DNA from: Poa pratensis
Taxonomy: Eukaryota > Streptophyta > Magnoliopsida > Poales > Poaceae
Length of the DNA: 64,000 bases
Direction: 5' to 3'
Assembly (NCBI GenBank): GCA_947311845.1
Contig: CAMZMU010000071.1
Coordinates: 25,890,058 to 25,954,057 of the forward strand
Of this stretch, positions 33,763-45,440 are shown one piece after another. Made by a program: the position numbers and the translations under genes. Numbering within the stretch: the first letter of the stretch is position 1; each line of letters begins with the position of its first letter. The notes under the pieces were generated by a model. The model saw only the letters and a list, made by a program, of their open reading frames with translations. It was not told where the DNA came from and did no database searches.

Positions 33763-35302
33763 TCATGCTCGCCTCGCGCCCGTCGCGCCGGTGAACCGGC
33801 CGCATCGCTCGGGCGACGTGGCGTGGGCGGATACGTTGGGCGTCACCGACTCCACATAACCACCGGCGGCCTCCACCGCGCCACTACCATTCCGAGCAGC
33901 AGGCCCTTGCTCACTGGCCGACGCGCCTCCGCCAGCCAAGCCAGCGCCCGGACCAGGGCGCCGAGGTCCATTGGCCGAGCTACCACCACTGCCTCCCCCC
34001 GAGCTCCCCGAGGGAGGCGAAGGTGGCGGGGGTGGCGGTGCCTCGTCCGACACAGGGGCATGCACAGGATCCCGCACGCGGCGCACGCAGATAAGGTAAC
34101 GGAGCGTCCTGGCGCGCCGCCGCATCGGAGGCCCACGATGGCGCCCCGCCGACCGGTTTGCCTGGCAAGGCTCCTCCACATGCAACAGCCGCCGTGCGGG
34201 AAGACGACCAGGGTCGTCTGTGCGCACCCACACCCGGAAGGCCGACATGTCGTCGCGCCGGGCGGTGGGCGCCGCCACATCCACAACGAGCCCCACGCCC
34301 GCAAGCACAACATCTGTCGTGCGGCGCGTCCACGCGTGCGCCGGTACGCCCAGCAGATCCACGAGAACGATGTATGGCAGAGCTACCGTCGTGGCTTGAG
34401 CTTGCCGGAGCCACAGCCGCAGCGACAGCGTGAAGAACGGCCCTGGGGCGCGTCCCTTGGCCACCATCCTGTCACGAACGCGCACATCCCTGCAGAGAAC
34501 CAAGAAATCTTCAGGAGCGAAGGCACGGATGGACATGTCCATTGGGCCAAGGTCGAACTCAGCGTGGAGCGCCTCCGCAGCCTCGGCAAGATCCACAATC
34601 GGCCGGTTTCCGATGATGGTGACCACCACCGCCTTCTTCAGCTCCGCCTCCATGAACCCCATCTCCTCCGAGTACTCCAGGAAACACGGCGTCGCCTCCG
34701 GCTCAGCCTCCTCAACCCATCCCGGTGGCCAGCCGCCGGCGGAGCCACATGCGCGAACGGCGCGCGGAAGCTCGGACCCCGAGCAGAGCTCTTCTCCGAG
34801 CCTTCGCGGACGACGCGCGAGCAGGAGCGATGTAGACGGACTGCACCCGGAGGCGGAGGCCCCGGCGGCGGCAGAGGAAGAACCGTGTTGTGGGAGGGCG
34901 GCTGAACCGGAGCCAGCGGCGGGGTGCGCCGCCCCGCATCCACGCCGGCTGACCCAGACGGGCTACGCGGCCGCTTGCGGTTGGTGCACTCCCGCGAGAT
35001 GTGCCCCTCCTCGTCGCAGAGCAGGCACCGCACCTTGTTTGTGCAGTTGGCGGCGATGTGCGGTGGGTCGTCGCGGAGGCAGTGGTAGCAGAGGCCGACC
35101 ATGCGGGCAGGCAACCTGCGGTGAGGGGGAGGCTGCGGAGCGGGCAGCTGCTGACGCAACTGCTGCCGACGAAGGAACCGCCGCCGGCTGCGCGAGCCCT
35201 CCGCCGTGGGACGGGGGCTCCGCCGCCGAACGACGAGGACGAACCAGACTGGCTCGAGAGGAGGCCGGAGTCAGAGAGCGCGACCCTGCTGTAGGACGCC
35301 AT
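33763..35302 (-). CDS. CCHC zinc-knuckle protein with a DUF4283-like domain
   Basis: Reading from the ATG at 35300-35302: a Ser-rich N terminus (MASYSRVALSDSGLLSSQSG), then two zinc knuckles, CYHCLRDDPPHIAANC (unusual spacing C-X2-C-X6-H-X4-C) and CLLCDEEGHISREC (standard). A Pro-rich linker follows, then a domain resembling DUF4283 (MDMSIRAFAPEDFLVLC to LPYIVLVDLLGVPAHAW), and a low-complexity Gly/Ser/Pro tail. The total is about 510 residues. Two frame shifts interrupt it, near 35160 and near 34680, each equal to one missing base. Such proteins are numerous in grass genomes and related to the ORF1 proteins of plant LINEs, where they bind nucleic acid; whether this is a host gene or transposon-derived is unclear. 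Confidence 0.7.
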
Positions 35303-35614
35303 GGGGAAGGGAGGGGAGGAGGTGGCCACCCGGGGGCGGGGAGGCCGCCGACAAGGACGGCGGCCGGAGGGCGGAGAGCGAGACCTACCTACCTACCTCG
35401 GGCGGAGGCCAGCGCCGTCTCATGGGCGGGTCCCGCAGTCCTCGCTATTATTTGCGATTCACCGCACCATCATTTTTTTTACTGTCCCCACGCACGCGCG
35501 GACAACGACTGGTTCACAATCTCGAACAGTTCGCAGCGGTCCAGATATCCGGAGCACCTGTGCTCGGGAGCCAAATCGCTCCTCCCGAACAATATCATAT
35601 TGTTTACAAGCTTC
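35303..35614. other. Upstream region of the CCHC gene
   Basis: GC-rich near the gene, more mixed further away, with no recognisable coding content on either strand. Long frames on the + strand through 34430-35626 are shadows of the minus-strand gene. Confidence 0.4.
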
Positions 35615-35622
35615 TTGAAGAA

Positions 35623-36507
35623 ATAGGCTTTCGCCCCGCTATATTAATATAGCAACCACCCGATACAACATTGAGGCCACCGCTGGGGCAAACAGCACAA
35701 TCATGCCCAAAAGAAAAGGGAGAGAAAAAGAAAAGAAAATAAAGCCGACACCGGCGGATCAACGAAAACGAAAGCAACCCGCAACCGCTGCGCCCTCTCC
35801 GGCGAGTCCCACCACAAACCTAGCACTCTAAATCACCGCGTACCAAACAACACCTCCAAGAAGGAAAGCGACGACGACGACGCTGCTGCCCGGACAGACC
35901 TAGGGTTTCCCCCGGTACGCTCCGAGGAATGGGGAAGAGGTACACCCGACGCCCCTCAAGAAGGAAGGGTGACACTCACAAGCGTCACCACGCCGGTGCC
36001 AAAACGGCAGGGATTTCTCCCAACCCCCAAAAAACCACGTCTCGGACAATCTGAAGCGCTCCACCCATCTTGCCGCCCACCAACAAACGCCACCACGGTT
36101 TTGAAGTCACCAACGTCGTCTCACCATGGCAAACATAGCAGGGCCGGTCCGCCCGAGACGAAGCAGCCGTAGACAGGGTCCGACAATGTCACAACCACGG
36201 GAGGGAACAACCTCCACCGTCAAAGACGATAGCCGACCGGACGCTACGACAAGAGCACACCGAGCCACATTGGAACTGGAGGGCGGCAGCAGTGCAGCCA
36301 CCTGGAGGACTTCCTCCACCGCCACCGGCGGGTGCTGACCGGACACGGCAGCAGGGACACACCAGGCCAAGCAGGCCCGGCCGAGCCCGGGGGCTCGTAA
36401 AGTCCCCGCCGCCATGCTGCTGCACGTAGGCCGCCACCGCCGCTACCCACTCGGTTCCTAGGCTCAGCCGGACCCAGTAATAAAAACAACTTTTCATTAT
36501 TACAAAG
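35623..36507 (-). mobile_element. 5'-truncated LINE, 3' end
   Basis: On the minus strand the low-coordinate end reads TATATTAATATAGCGGGGCG followed by AAAGCCTATTT, a sequence common at grass LINE 3' ends. The rest is GC-rich non-coding sequence. TTGAAGAA occurs on both sides (35615-35622, 36508-36515), a possible 8-bp target duplication. No reverse transcriptase remains. Confidence 0.5.
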
Positions 36508-36515
36508 TTGAAGAA

Positions 36516-37096
36516 TAAACTTCGACACCCCTTTCCATTCCAATGAGAGACTCTTATTCAGCTATGAGTTTCTTCCTCTAACGCTATGGTTTATCTCTTT
36601 CTACACAGTTTGGGCTTCTACGATCTGAACACCCTATCTCTTCTGTCAAGTATACAAACTGCAACGAGCAAAAAGCAAATCTTCTATAGAACGGTATCAA
36701 GTTTACTAGAGACCGTGTTTCTACACCCTTCTTAACAGACGCGTCGGTCCTTATCTATTCAGTACTCCGATCGGGTTGCGCGAGACATCTTCCTCTCGAG
36801 GGTTGCGTTTGATTGCATTTTTGGTTTCATCCTACATACCAGGGCCCATCTCGTCGGCGAGCTTACAAGGCCATTTCTGCTGCTCAACTGTCATACTTCA
36901 TCAACATTGACACCAGCTCCTCCTACAAGACAGGGGACACAACATAAACACATCTAACAGAGTAAAGGACACGGATATGGTAAAACCAACTGAACTCTGC
37001 GTCCAGAAAATGCATTCTGGTTTCTCAAAACTCATGCGTTAAATGAGGAGTGCAGTGTTAAAGATATCTGTGGTACCGTACCTGCACGTTGTAAGA
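36516..37096. other. 3' flank of the MYB3R gene
   Basis: AT-rich sequence with no open frame of note, probably the 3' untranslated and downstream region of the minus-strand MYB gene that ends at 37097. Confidence 0.4.
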
Positions 37097-39027
37097 TTAG
37101 GTTACATCCAGATTGGTTGTATACGCCGTGTTCTTGGTTAAAGTTTCCAGCTGGATATCCATTTCCTTCATTACTGGGGCTTCACTGAATGAGTTTGTGC
37201 TTTGAGAATTCTGGCAAGGTGAGTTCAGAACCTCAGAACCACAAGTACCCAATCCATCTGATGAAAAATCTAGCTGTTTCTCAACTGCTTTTGTGACAGC
37301 CATTCTTTTTGACCTTATCCGGTATGGAGGTGAAACATCAAAGCCCCTTACAGAGCTAGCTAGCACATCAAGAGAACCCAGTGATAGAAAGGATGCAGTT
37401 TTAAACGACTCAGGGGTATCTGCAGTAGGTCGCTTCCCAGCAGGGGTGTAAAATCTATCAGTGTTCAGTTCACCAAGCTTGAAGTCACTGGCAGGTGTTG
37501 ATCTATCCGTTTTCTTCTTCTTAATATCGAAGGAGTACCTGGAAAGCTGTCAGCGGCACTCTTCAATATTGAATCAACATTACACTGGCTTGACATGTCC
37601 ACTTAGTTGGAGTACTACATCCACTGGGGACAGTACCCCACCCCTGCATTGTTCAGATGTCTGATGCACGATATGTTCAGAAAAAAGTGAGGAGCTCGCA
37701 GGGGCTACATCTTCCATGTTAGGAATCTGGTAACAAAGGGGACCAAGGCTAGACTGCGCCCCATTCTTCAAAGATGATTCTTCACCTTTCGCTGGTACAG
37801 CTTCTAGCTGAGTGGTACTGCCGCCAAACGTATCAAGAGTGCAATCAACCACAAATCCCTTCTCATGAACAGAAGCAATTTCCAAGCTCTTGTCACGAAC
37901 AGAATCACTTTCCACACCTTGTACCGCTGATGAACCATCAACCACTGCAGAACCATCAACCACTGATGACACTTCATATGAAGTAAGTGGCTGTGCAGTT
38001 GGTAAGATAGAAAGAGATAGGAATCCTGAGCAGTCCTTGGCATGTTCCAGCTTGTATGCCTGTGGGAGTAGGCTAAAACTAGAACGATGAGCCCTTTCAG
38101 GTAGGTCCTTTGAAGTGATGCCCGGCACTTTGTTCAGATCAAGATGGGCCTCAGAAGCCACCAGCTTCTGTTTATCCTTGAAGTCATCATGACCAAGTAG
38201 TCTCGGAATTGCCAGAATACTTCTTGTGCTATAGACGTCTAACTTCTTTCTCAAAGAACTATTCCAGTGATTCTTTATAGAATTATCAGTCTGGGAAGAG
38301 CAACATACAATCAGCAAGAATTCAGAATCTTGTGAAGTGAACAGGCAAAACAAAGGTGTACAGATGCAAACAGAAAACAGGACTCATACTTATGAGTAAA
38401 CAACCAAGAGTTGACGACCATGACAAAAATATGAACAGTTACAATAGAAATTCGAAACCAAGGCAACTAAATCACAGTGTGCATTATGAGTGATACGTGT
38501 TGCTACAGATTAATGATCATTCAGCTAGAGAAGCCTTGGAGATATTTTTACAGCATTCAATTATTTATTCAGATCTGGTAGATCCACTGTATTCCATTAT
38601 GATAATCTTGTAACTGCAATTATTTTTATGAACCAACAGTAGAAGGTCCTCACCGCGCATAATTAACAATAGAGGTGTGTGAATGGTGGCAAGTGGGGGT
38701 CCGTTTACATTGCGTATCTTACATTCTTACTATCTTTATTTAAGAGAAAATCTAATGGTTCCACAGCATAGCAGGTCTAGGACTACACGGGTCATTGAAA
38801 AAGTTAAGCAGTGAAATAGCAACTCAATGCCATTTCAACATCACACTGCTGGGTGTACATAGAAAATTTCCAACAGGGTGTAAGCTGTTTAGCAGTACCT
38901 TCCAGGGAGAACTTTTGCTATTTCTGCCCATTTATTCCCAAATACCCGATGGGCATTAACCAGTGCCTGTTCCTCCTTAGCAGTCCAAGCATCTTTCCGT
39001 ATGTCTGGATTCAGATGATTGTGCCAC
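37097..39027 (-). pseudogene. MYB3R (R1R2R3-Myb) transcription factor, 5'-truncated
   Basis: Two exons remain: 39027-38899 and 38290-37097. The first gives the end of R2 (RWHNHLNP) and most of R3, starting DAWTAKEEQALVNAH and running through NKWAEIAKVLPGR; the second starts TDNSIKNHWNSSLRKKLD. Three R3 tryptophans are present. The long last exon carries C-terminal blocks of MYB3R proteins (SILKSAADSFPGTPSIL and SPPYRIRSKRMAVTKAVEKQ) up to TAA at 37097-37099. MYB3R factors control G2/M genes through MSA elements. R1 and the start of R2 are absent: the intron upstream of 39027 runs into unrelated GC-rich DNA at about 39062. The frame changes at 38899 and near 37520 fit one missing base each; one near 37590 needs two missing or one extra base. 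Confidence 0.8.
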
Positions 39028-39062
39028 CTAAGATCATATGAATTCAAAATCAGCTCCATGTT

Positions 39063-39650
39063 TTGTACGACCGTGAAGCTCCCACCGCCACGCTGCAGCA
39101 AGGGTGGCGTCACCGCTGTCATCTCCGTCGCGAGCCGCGCATCAGGCCAAACCGGGGGCAACGAGGCAAACCCGCCCTAACCCAGATCGGGCCCAAAGGG
39201 CCCAGATCTGGGCCTGCAGGGCCAGACTCACCGCCGCTGCCCCAGCCACCAAACGCAGCGCCGCCGCCCACCGTTCACCACCCACACCACGCCGGAGAAG
39301 CCAGCGCCGCGCCGAACCTGTGCCGCCCGAGGAGCACCCTCTGGAGCTGGGCTACCCCGCGCCACCCAACAACCAGGAAGGGAGATGCCGACGGATCCGC
39401 CGCCACAGGCGCCGTCCGGCCAAGGGCCGGCGCGGACACCAGCGACGGCGGAGGGAAGGAGAATAGGAGAGGGCCGAGAGGGGAGAGATGGCGGCGCGGC
39501 CCGGCCGCCGCGGGGCGGCGCGGGTCGCGAGAGACGCGGATGGGAAGGGAAAGGGAGGCGCCGAGGGGGCGGCGCGGCCGCCGGCGGCGCGGGCACGGGG
39601 TTGGACGGCTAGGGTTGGGCGGCGCGGGTCGCGGGGTCGCGAGAGCTCAG
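39063..39650. other. GC-rich segment abutting the MYB3R truncation, no gene recognised
   Basis: Very high GC with long frames on both strands and no domain. Its composition resembles a grass transposon leader or a gene 5' end. It separates the MYB3R remnant from the hAT C-terminal remnant. Confidence 0.4.
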
Positions 39651-39659
39651 TCTCTTGGT

Positions 39660-39766
39660 ATCTTGAGCAACACCCCAGAAGCTTCTAATAACTCAATTTA
39701 CAAGCTTCTTAAGTTGATATTGATTCTGCCAGTAGCCACTGCTAGTGTTGAAAGGATATTCTCTTA
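39660..39766 (+). pseudogene. hAT transposase C-terminal remnant
   Basis: The translation YKLLKLILILPVATASVERI matches the hAT dimerisation core (LPVATASVER). It ends at a stop directly after the FS. It is a different subfamily from the fragment at 32155-32655, which has the variant ASSVASESAFS. It may be the far end of the element that starts at 32839. Confidence 0.7.
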
Positions 39767-40316
39767 AATGAGCTGGCCGTACCTTGTCCAACACAAACCA
39801 GCGATCGACAAGCGTGTCCGCGTGTTAGCTGCTCAGCACGATGAATTCCGATACTAAAACTTGTGTATCCGCGTTTCCATGTCTAGCTCGTGGTTTTCCG
39901 AGTCCCACCGACCGACGCAGCGCAGGGACCGTCTCTGGAGTAGTGCATTCTTTTAGTTTTCCTTTTGTCCAGTAGAGTACGATTACTTGTGCTAACCCAC
40001 TGCACTAGTTAGCCTCTGAGCTTAGACAAGGGTTGTGGTGGCTGCTTAGCAGAATCTGTGAGCCACCCGACACCGTGATGCTCCCTGATCCTTATCCGTT
40101 GGCGGACTTGTTCAAGCCTGTCATGCTGGACCCTTCCTTCCTTCCAGTTCCAGCTGCCTCTTTCCGCCGCGCCGTGGGAAGTCAAATTTTGTTCGAGAGC
40201 TAGCGCGTCCACGACGGAAGGAGCCCTGCCGGCCGGCCAACGCCTCTGACCGGGTGGCTCGTGCGTCGAACATGGGCCGGCCGGTCGACGGGATTTTATC
40301 CATGAGTAGTACAGTA

Positions 40317-40544
40317 CTCCCTCCATTCCATTTTACTCCCTCCGTTTCAAATTAATTGATTTGGCTTTGTCTAAATACAGATGTACCTATAATTGTATAG
40401 TATCTAGATACATTCGTTACTAGACAAATGCATGTCAATTAATTTGGAACGGAGTGAGTAGTTGACTTCAAAATAAATGTATCTAGACATATTTTAGTAC
40501 TACATACATCTATATTAGAGTCAATTAAAATGAAACGAAGGGAG
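40317..40544. mobile_element. Stowaway MITE (outer) split by another Stowaway
   Basis: The outer termini are CTCCCTCCATTCCATTTTA and, reversed, CTCCCTTCGTTTCATTTTA, with TA on both sides (40315-40316, 40545-40546). The inner MITE occupies 40336-40458 with TA on both sides. Confidence 0.8.
40336..40458. mobile_element. Stowaway MITE (inner)
   Basis: CTCCCTCCGTTTCAAATTAA pairs with TTAATTTGGAACGGAGTGAG. TA lies at 40334-40335 and 40459-40460. It is inserted in the left arm of the outer MITE. Confidence 0.88.
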
Positions 40545-40950
40545 TAGTTCGGAACCAAACAAATCATGGCCGGCCAGAGCCATCAGCCAAAATATCGATC
40601 GAACTCGAGGGCGAGTCGAGTCGAGGGCGGCGGCATATTCGGCCGCATGATTTCACGATCCCTGGCCGAATCGTGCGAGGAAAGCGACCAGCCAGCCACG
40701 ATGGCCGCAAAACTTCCTAGTTTTTTGGGTGGACCACGGCAAGTAGGGGAGGAGGAGGAGGGGAACGTGGTCTGCGCGGACGGCACGAACGAGAGCACGT
40801 GAAAATCCATCGAGCAGATGAGATGAGATGAGATGACATACGGGTCGCTGTTCGGACGAGATTTCTCGGGCCCAATCTGCCTGTGGTTAGCTGTATGTGG
40901 ATAGAGCTAGTCCTTGCTATGAGTATGTCACGTACCATGTGGGAACCCAT

Positions 40951-41374
40951 GCGATGTCGATAAATAGACGGGTCTAGATCAGTTTTCATATTATGTAGAT
41001 TATACTTTTCGTTTAGTTTACGATGAAAATTTGTCAAAAAAAATATGGAGGCGGGTGGCCGGGTAGGTGAAAAAAAAAAGAGAAGAAGCAAGTAAGATTT
41101 GGGCTAAGATTAGAGAGTGCGCCATAATTGACAGGTAACGTCCCGAATGTGAAGTGAGCTGTTTTAGCCAAGCATCTTAGCTATGCAGTTATTTCGGCCT
41201 TTTCAGATTTTGTTGGGCTTCGTAGCCTTTTTCATAGGTCTTGATTGCTCGCGGGAGTCTTTCTCTCATGTGTTTTGTGTTACTACAGTTGTGATGAAAA
41301 AGGTATTGTGATAACTTCTCTTTTGACAGCGTGGACAAGCGTACATTTTCTCTCTACTTTTCTCAAAACTTATA
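40951..41374. other. Intergenic DNA, nothing recognised
   Basis: AT-rich sequence with A-runs near 41036 and 41070. No open frame, repeat boundary or RNA gene that I can support. Confidence 0.4.
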
Positions 41375-41496
41375 CTCCCTCCGTTCCAAATTAGATGACT
41401 TCCATTTGTCCACATGCGGGTGTATCTAGACATGTTACAAGTATAGATACATCCGTATGTGTAGAAATAGAAGTCATCTATTTAGAACGGAGGGAG
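41375..41496. mobile_element. Stowaway MITE
   Basis: 122 bp, CTCCCTCCGTTCCAAATTAG to CTATTTAGAACGGAGGGAG, flanked by TA (41373-41374, 41497-41498). Confidence 0.92.
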
Positions 41497-41622
41497 TACG
41501 ATAGTAACAAGATCTGCTTAGGAATCATTCCTGAATTCAAAATTTAGCCACCTTGAACGAGGGGAATATACTTTCCGAAACTGCTTGAGATCATATAATT
41601 ATACTCGAGACACACATCTTGT

Positions 41623-42310
41623 TTTTTTTAGAACAAACGAGCCTCCCGTCGATTTCATATAAAGAAATCGCTAATTCTTACAATTAAAAGGAAACAGCCG
41701 AAAAGTAAAACAAACAGAAACGAAACCACAGGGGGCACAAACTGAGAGGGATGCTTGCCACCCACCCTCCCAGCAACCTCCTTATTATTACAACAAAAGC
41801 AAAAGAGGCACAAGCGTCGACTGTCTGGTACAAATAGTTTTCATCAGAGAGTAATTCTAGCATTTGCCGTCGCCCATCTATGCGACCTGGAGTACACCTC
41901 TCGCAGCACCAGCTGCATCTTCCGCGCTCCTTCCTCAAGCTTTCCTCGATCTCGGCTTTTCTGCAACAAATCCCAGTTATTCAGTAAAGCACACAGTCTA
42001 TAGATGACAGCCGCAAGATCACTTGGAAATTTGTGATTGAAACACGCGTCATTACGCGTCTTCCAAATCGTCCAACACACCGCTGCAGCTCCACATAAGA
42101 TCAATTTCTTTTGGTTTTTAGGAAGAGATCTATCCATCCATGGACCAGATCATTCACACTGTCTGGTGGACGAACACATCCCAGGATGCAAACAACCATC
42201 TGTCAAACCAGCTTCGCCAAGGAACACTGGAAAAGGAGATGATCAACTGTTTCATCATATCCACAGAAATGACACACATCTTGGTATATCAATGAAAATT
42301 GACCAGACCA
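41623..42310 (-). mobile_element. LINE 3' end (zf-RVT region), 5'-truncated
   Basis: On the minus strand this encodes the C-terminal region of plant LINE reverse transcriptases: VCHFCGYDETVDHLLFQCS (zf-RVT zinc-binding block), then CGAAAVCWTIWKTRNDACF. The body ends in a run of A on the minus strand (T run at 41622-41629). One in-frame stop lies in the zf-RVT part. A duplicate of its inner part starts at 45600. Confidence 0.8.
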
Positions 42311-42360
42311 TATTATGTTTACAAATTATTGGTGTTCATGAAATATTTATTCTTTCAGTA

Positions 42361-42774
42361 CTAATACACCAATTCTGGGTGGAAGAGCCACGTATGTCGT
42401 CCGAAAGACCTACACAACCGCGATGGGCTACAAGTACCAAACTTGAGGTTGTAAACCTCACCGGTGCCCATGAAATAAATGACATCCTCCTCCACCTCTC
42501 CACAAGGTGCATCAACGGACTTGGAGAAGTTGACGCTGATAAAGAGTGCTTGGCCGCCTCTGAGCCCACCGGTCACTGGCACCCAAGCGCCGGTGTCGCT
42601 GCTCGCTTCAAAAGCTTCGACACGGAAAGTAAATAATGGATCACCTTGACAGCGATCCTTTTCTGGACGTAATTTCTCATGATGCCTCACCAAGAGCAAC
42701 TTCACGCAAGATTCGATCATATGCCGACTAGTGATTTGGAGATCATTATTAGGTCCGGTGTGAAAATGTAACAT
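42361..42774 (-). pseudogene. DUF295 (F-box-associated) protein, C-terminal fragment, copy 1
   Basis: An open frame of 137 codons ending at 42361 contains GDPLFTFRVEAF, WVPVTGGLRGGQALFISVNF and EEDVIYFMGTGEVYNL, the pattern of the DUF295 propeller found C-terminal to F-boxes in grasses. The usual N-terminal F-box and most of the propeller are missing because an LTR-like sequence starts at 42767. In the family these proteins are thought to recruit substrates to SCF ubiquitin ligases; this fragment is unlikely to work alone. Confidence 0.7.
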
Positions 42775-45440
42775 TCCAAGATTTTAAAAATGTTGAAAAT
42801 CAGAAAAATCAAAAAAACTTTTTGAAAACTATATGTATTTTGTTTTGAATTTAAAATCATGCATGCATTCATCATTTTCTTGTCTTGTTTGCATTGAAAT
42901 TTCAAAAGTTGGAATTATATTTTCACTTTAAACTATATTTGATAAAATAATATGAATGGGCTTTATTATGCCCTATATAATATTTTGATTTCTATGGTTT
43001 TATTTGTTCTATTTTAAAATTTTGGTTTTGATTTATTTATAAAATAAGTTTAAAATAGCTAAGTTCCAAAAATTACATTTGTGGTATTTTATTTAATTTT
43101 AATAGGCCACAAAAGATTTTATTTAAAATCTAATTTTAAAATTGACTTAACTTGTCAATTAAGCATTTTTGTAATATTTTTAATTTTGTATTTTGAAATG
43201 TTTGAAAAAGAGTGTGTTTGAATGTTTTAAATAACAGATCTTGATTTTACAAAAAACTAGAAACAAATTTGAGTTAAATTGAAGTTTTAAAACTAAAGTT
43301 ATAAAAGTTTTCAGAAACAAAAAAGAAAAAGGAAAAAAAAGAGAAGAAGCCAACTGGGCCGAAGCCCAGCAGCTAACCGCGCGCGCGAAGCCCAGAAGCA
43401 GCCCAGCCCGTGCTATCTCTCCTCTCTCACTGCCATGCGGGCCCCACCCGTCAGCACCGACAGCCACGTCACCTTCTTCTTCCCCGTCCCCAAATAACGC
43501 GCGCTCGACATGGCAGGAGACAGACGATGATCCCCTCTTCAATACGGCGATTAAGGCCGCGATTCTTGCTCCCGTCCGCTCCTACAAATAGCCCACGATC
43601 TCCTCCCCTTTTGCCCCAAAAACCCTAGCTCGAGAGCCCCCAGGCTGCTCATGTGCATCCACGGAACACCGCTACTGCCGCCTGCGAAATCCTTCAACTC
43701 CGGCGAGTACAGGGACACCCCGAGTCCTCTCACCGCTTCCTTTCTCCTTATTCCTATCTTGCGCAGCTTCGTGACTTGTTGCGGTAAATTTTCGTGCAAC
43801 AGATCGACGGGAGCGTGTACGACAGGAGCAAGCCGCCGCCGTCTTCAATGCCGGCGAGGAATCGCGGGAGAACCAGGACGCTCCGCTACCTCCTACTTCG
43901 CCGCCGTGCTCGCCTCGATCTCCTGTTTCTCGTGGTATGATCCTCTCCTCCCATTCCCTCTCTTTTGCCGGAACGCTCGACGCCGGCCATGGCTCCGCCG
44001 CAACCGGAGCAACTCCGGTGACCTAGCGCCGCTCACGTTAGATGTTTTCGATCTGGGCCGTTAGATCTAATCCGTACGGCTAGGATTAGATCGTGGAATC
44101 GAAGAGGTATCGGCGAATCAGAAGATGCCACGTCGACGTCCACTCAGCGCCGCGTCAGCGACCAGTCAGCGTCTCGTCAGCAGCACAGTCAGCAGATCCA
44201 GTCAATCAGAAGCCGCCACGTGGACAGTTTTATTTTTCTGTTTTTCTATTTAAACAGATTTTTAACAAAAATTGTAAATTCAATAACTTGAGATCTGTTT
44301 GACCAAAATTAATAAATTTTATATATTTGAGATCCTCTGGATCTGTAGTTTATTTTGGATCAGTTAGTTTTCAGTTTTGACAAGTTCAAAAAAATTCAAA
44401 TTTCAAATGATTGATTTGAGTAAATTTGACATTTCTTTAAATCTATATGTTCAAAAATTACAAATAAAATATATTTGGAAACCTTTGGATCTGTAGATTT
44501 TAGTGCCACTGTTAGAATTAAATTTTGGATACTTTTAAACTATTTTAAAAATCAGAGACTCAAATTGCGTATTTTTAGTATATTTTAAATCCAATAAACT
44601 ATTATAATATGATTTCTTTTACAAAAAGGTCACAAATATTGTTTCTGTCCAGTAGTACTGTTTTACAACTTTTTGAATAAAAAGTTTAATTACAGAAAAC
44701 TTGAATCTTGTGTTATTATTCTTTTTATGTGTTTTAATAATATTTTGTTAGTGGTTTTTGTTAGAAATTGTTTTAAATGCATTTTGACTTCATGCATGAT
44801 TTAATAAACCAGAAAATTTAGTATAAATAATTCCTTGTGTTTTAAAATTGCATTTCATGCATATCATATTTTTAAATTGTATTGTTATTATGTGTATGTT
44901 TATTTGTGGCTTGTTTTATGTGTTAGAATTTTCGGAGGGAAACGGCGACTCTTGCAACTGCTACTCCTGCTCTCCTTGCTGCCAAGGCAAGTGGCACATT
45001 CATAAACTTCTTACTATTTTGTCTATGCATGACCTAGTTTATTTTCCTTAAGCATGTGTAGGTGTTATTAGTATTGCTAAGCTAAAACTGTATATAGTAG
45101 CACCCCTATACTAGTTGGTCTAGAATCCTATTATAATATGGTAGACTTGCTTAGCTATGCAATTAATGAAAGTTTTACAAAATGTTAAGTGGCTTCTCAG
45201 GGCCATGTTCATGGGGGTTTTCACCTAAGATAGTTTTCACTATACTTAGGACCATGGTATGTGGTGGTTATCACCTGAGGTAGTACACATCTACTAAGTT
45301 AATGAATCACCTGGTGTGATTGGTATTGAATGGTTTATGTTGAGTGGCTACTCAGGGCTGTGCTCGTGGTTGTCTTCGCCTAAGATAGTTTCTACTATAC
45401 TTAGGGCCATGAGCATGGTGGTTTTCACCTGAGAGTACAC
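42767..45440. mobile_element. LTR-like sequence, copy 1 (probable solo LTR)
   Basis: It begins TGTAACATTCC inside the DUF295 fragment. It has the make-up of a long Gypsy LTR: an AT-rich part, a GC-rich promoter-like part (43360-44050, with CAAATAGCCC) and an AT-rich end. Two imperfect repeats lie near its end (GGCTTCTCAGGGCCATG at about 45191, GGCTACTCAGGGCTGTG at about 45346). No internal domain follows. I could not fix its right end or a target duplication. Confidence 0.5.

Larger units (their letters stand above)
39772..40950. repeat. Dispersed duplication, copy 2, second part
   Basis: Homologous in order to 29520-30380 and 31397-31620, for example AAACCAGCGATCGACAAGC at 39796, CGGTCGACGGGATTTTAT at 40282, and TTTTTTGGGTGGACCACGG at 40720. 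It contains its own MITE insertions (40317-40544). Confidence 0.65.

Noticed and set aside
33757..35652. + strand frames of 382 and 398 codons
   Set aside because: They lie exactly antisense to the CCHC/DUF4283-like gene, whose minus-strand motifs (two zinc knuckles) are specific.
44848..45051. Small cysteine-rich peptide (CNCYSCSPCC)
   Set aside because: It lies inside the LTR-like sequence, has no signal peptide or known cysteine spacing, and its frame is short and isolated.
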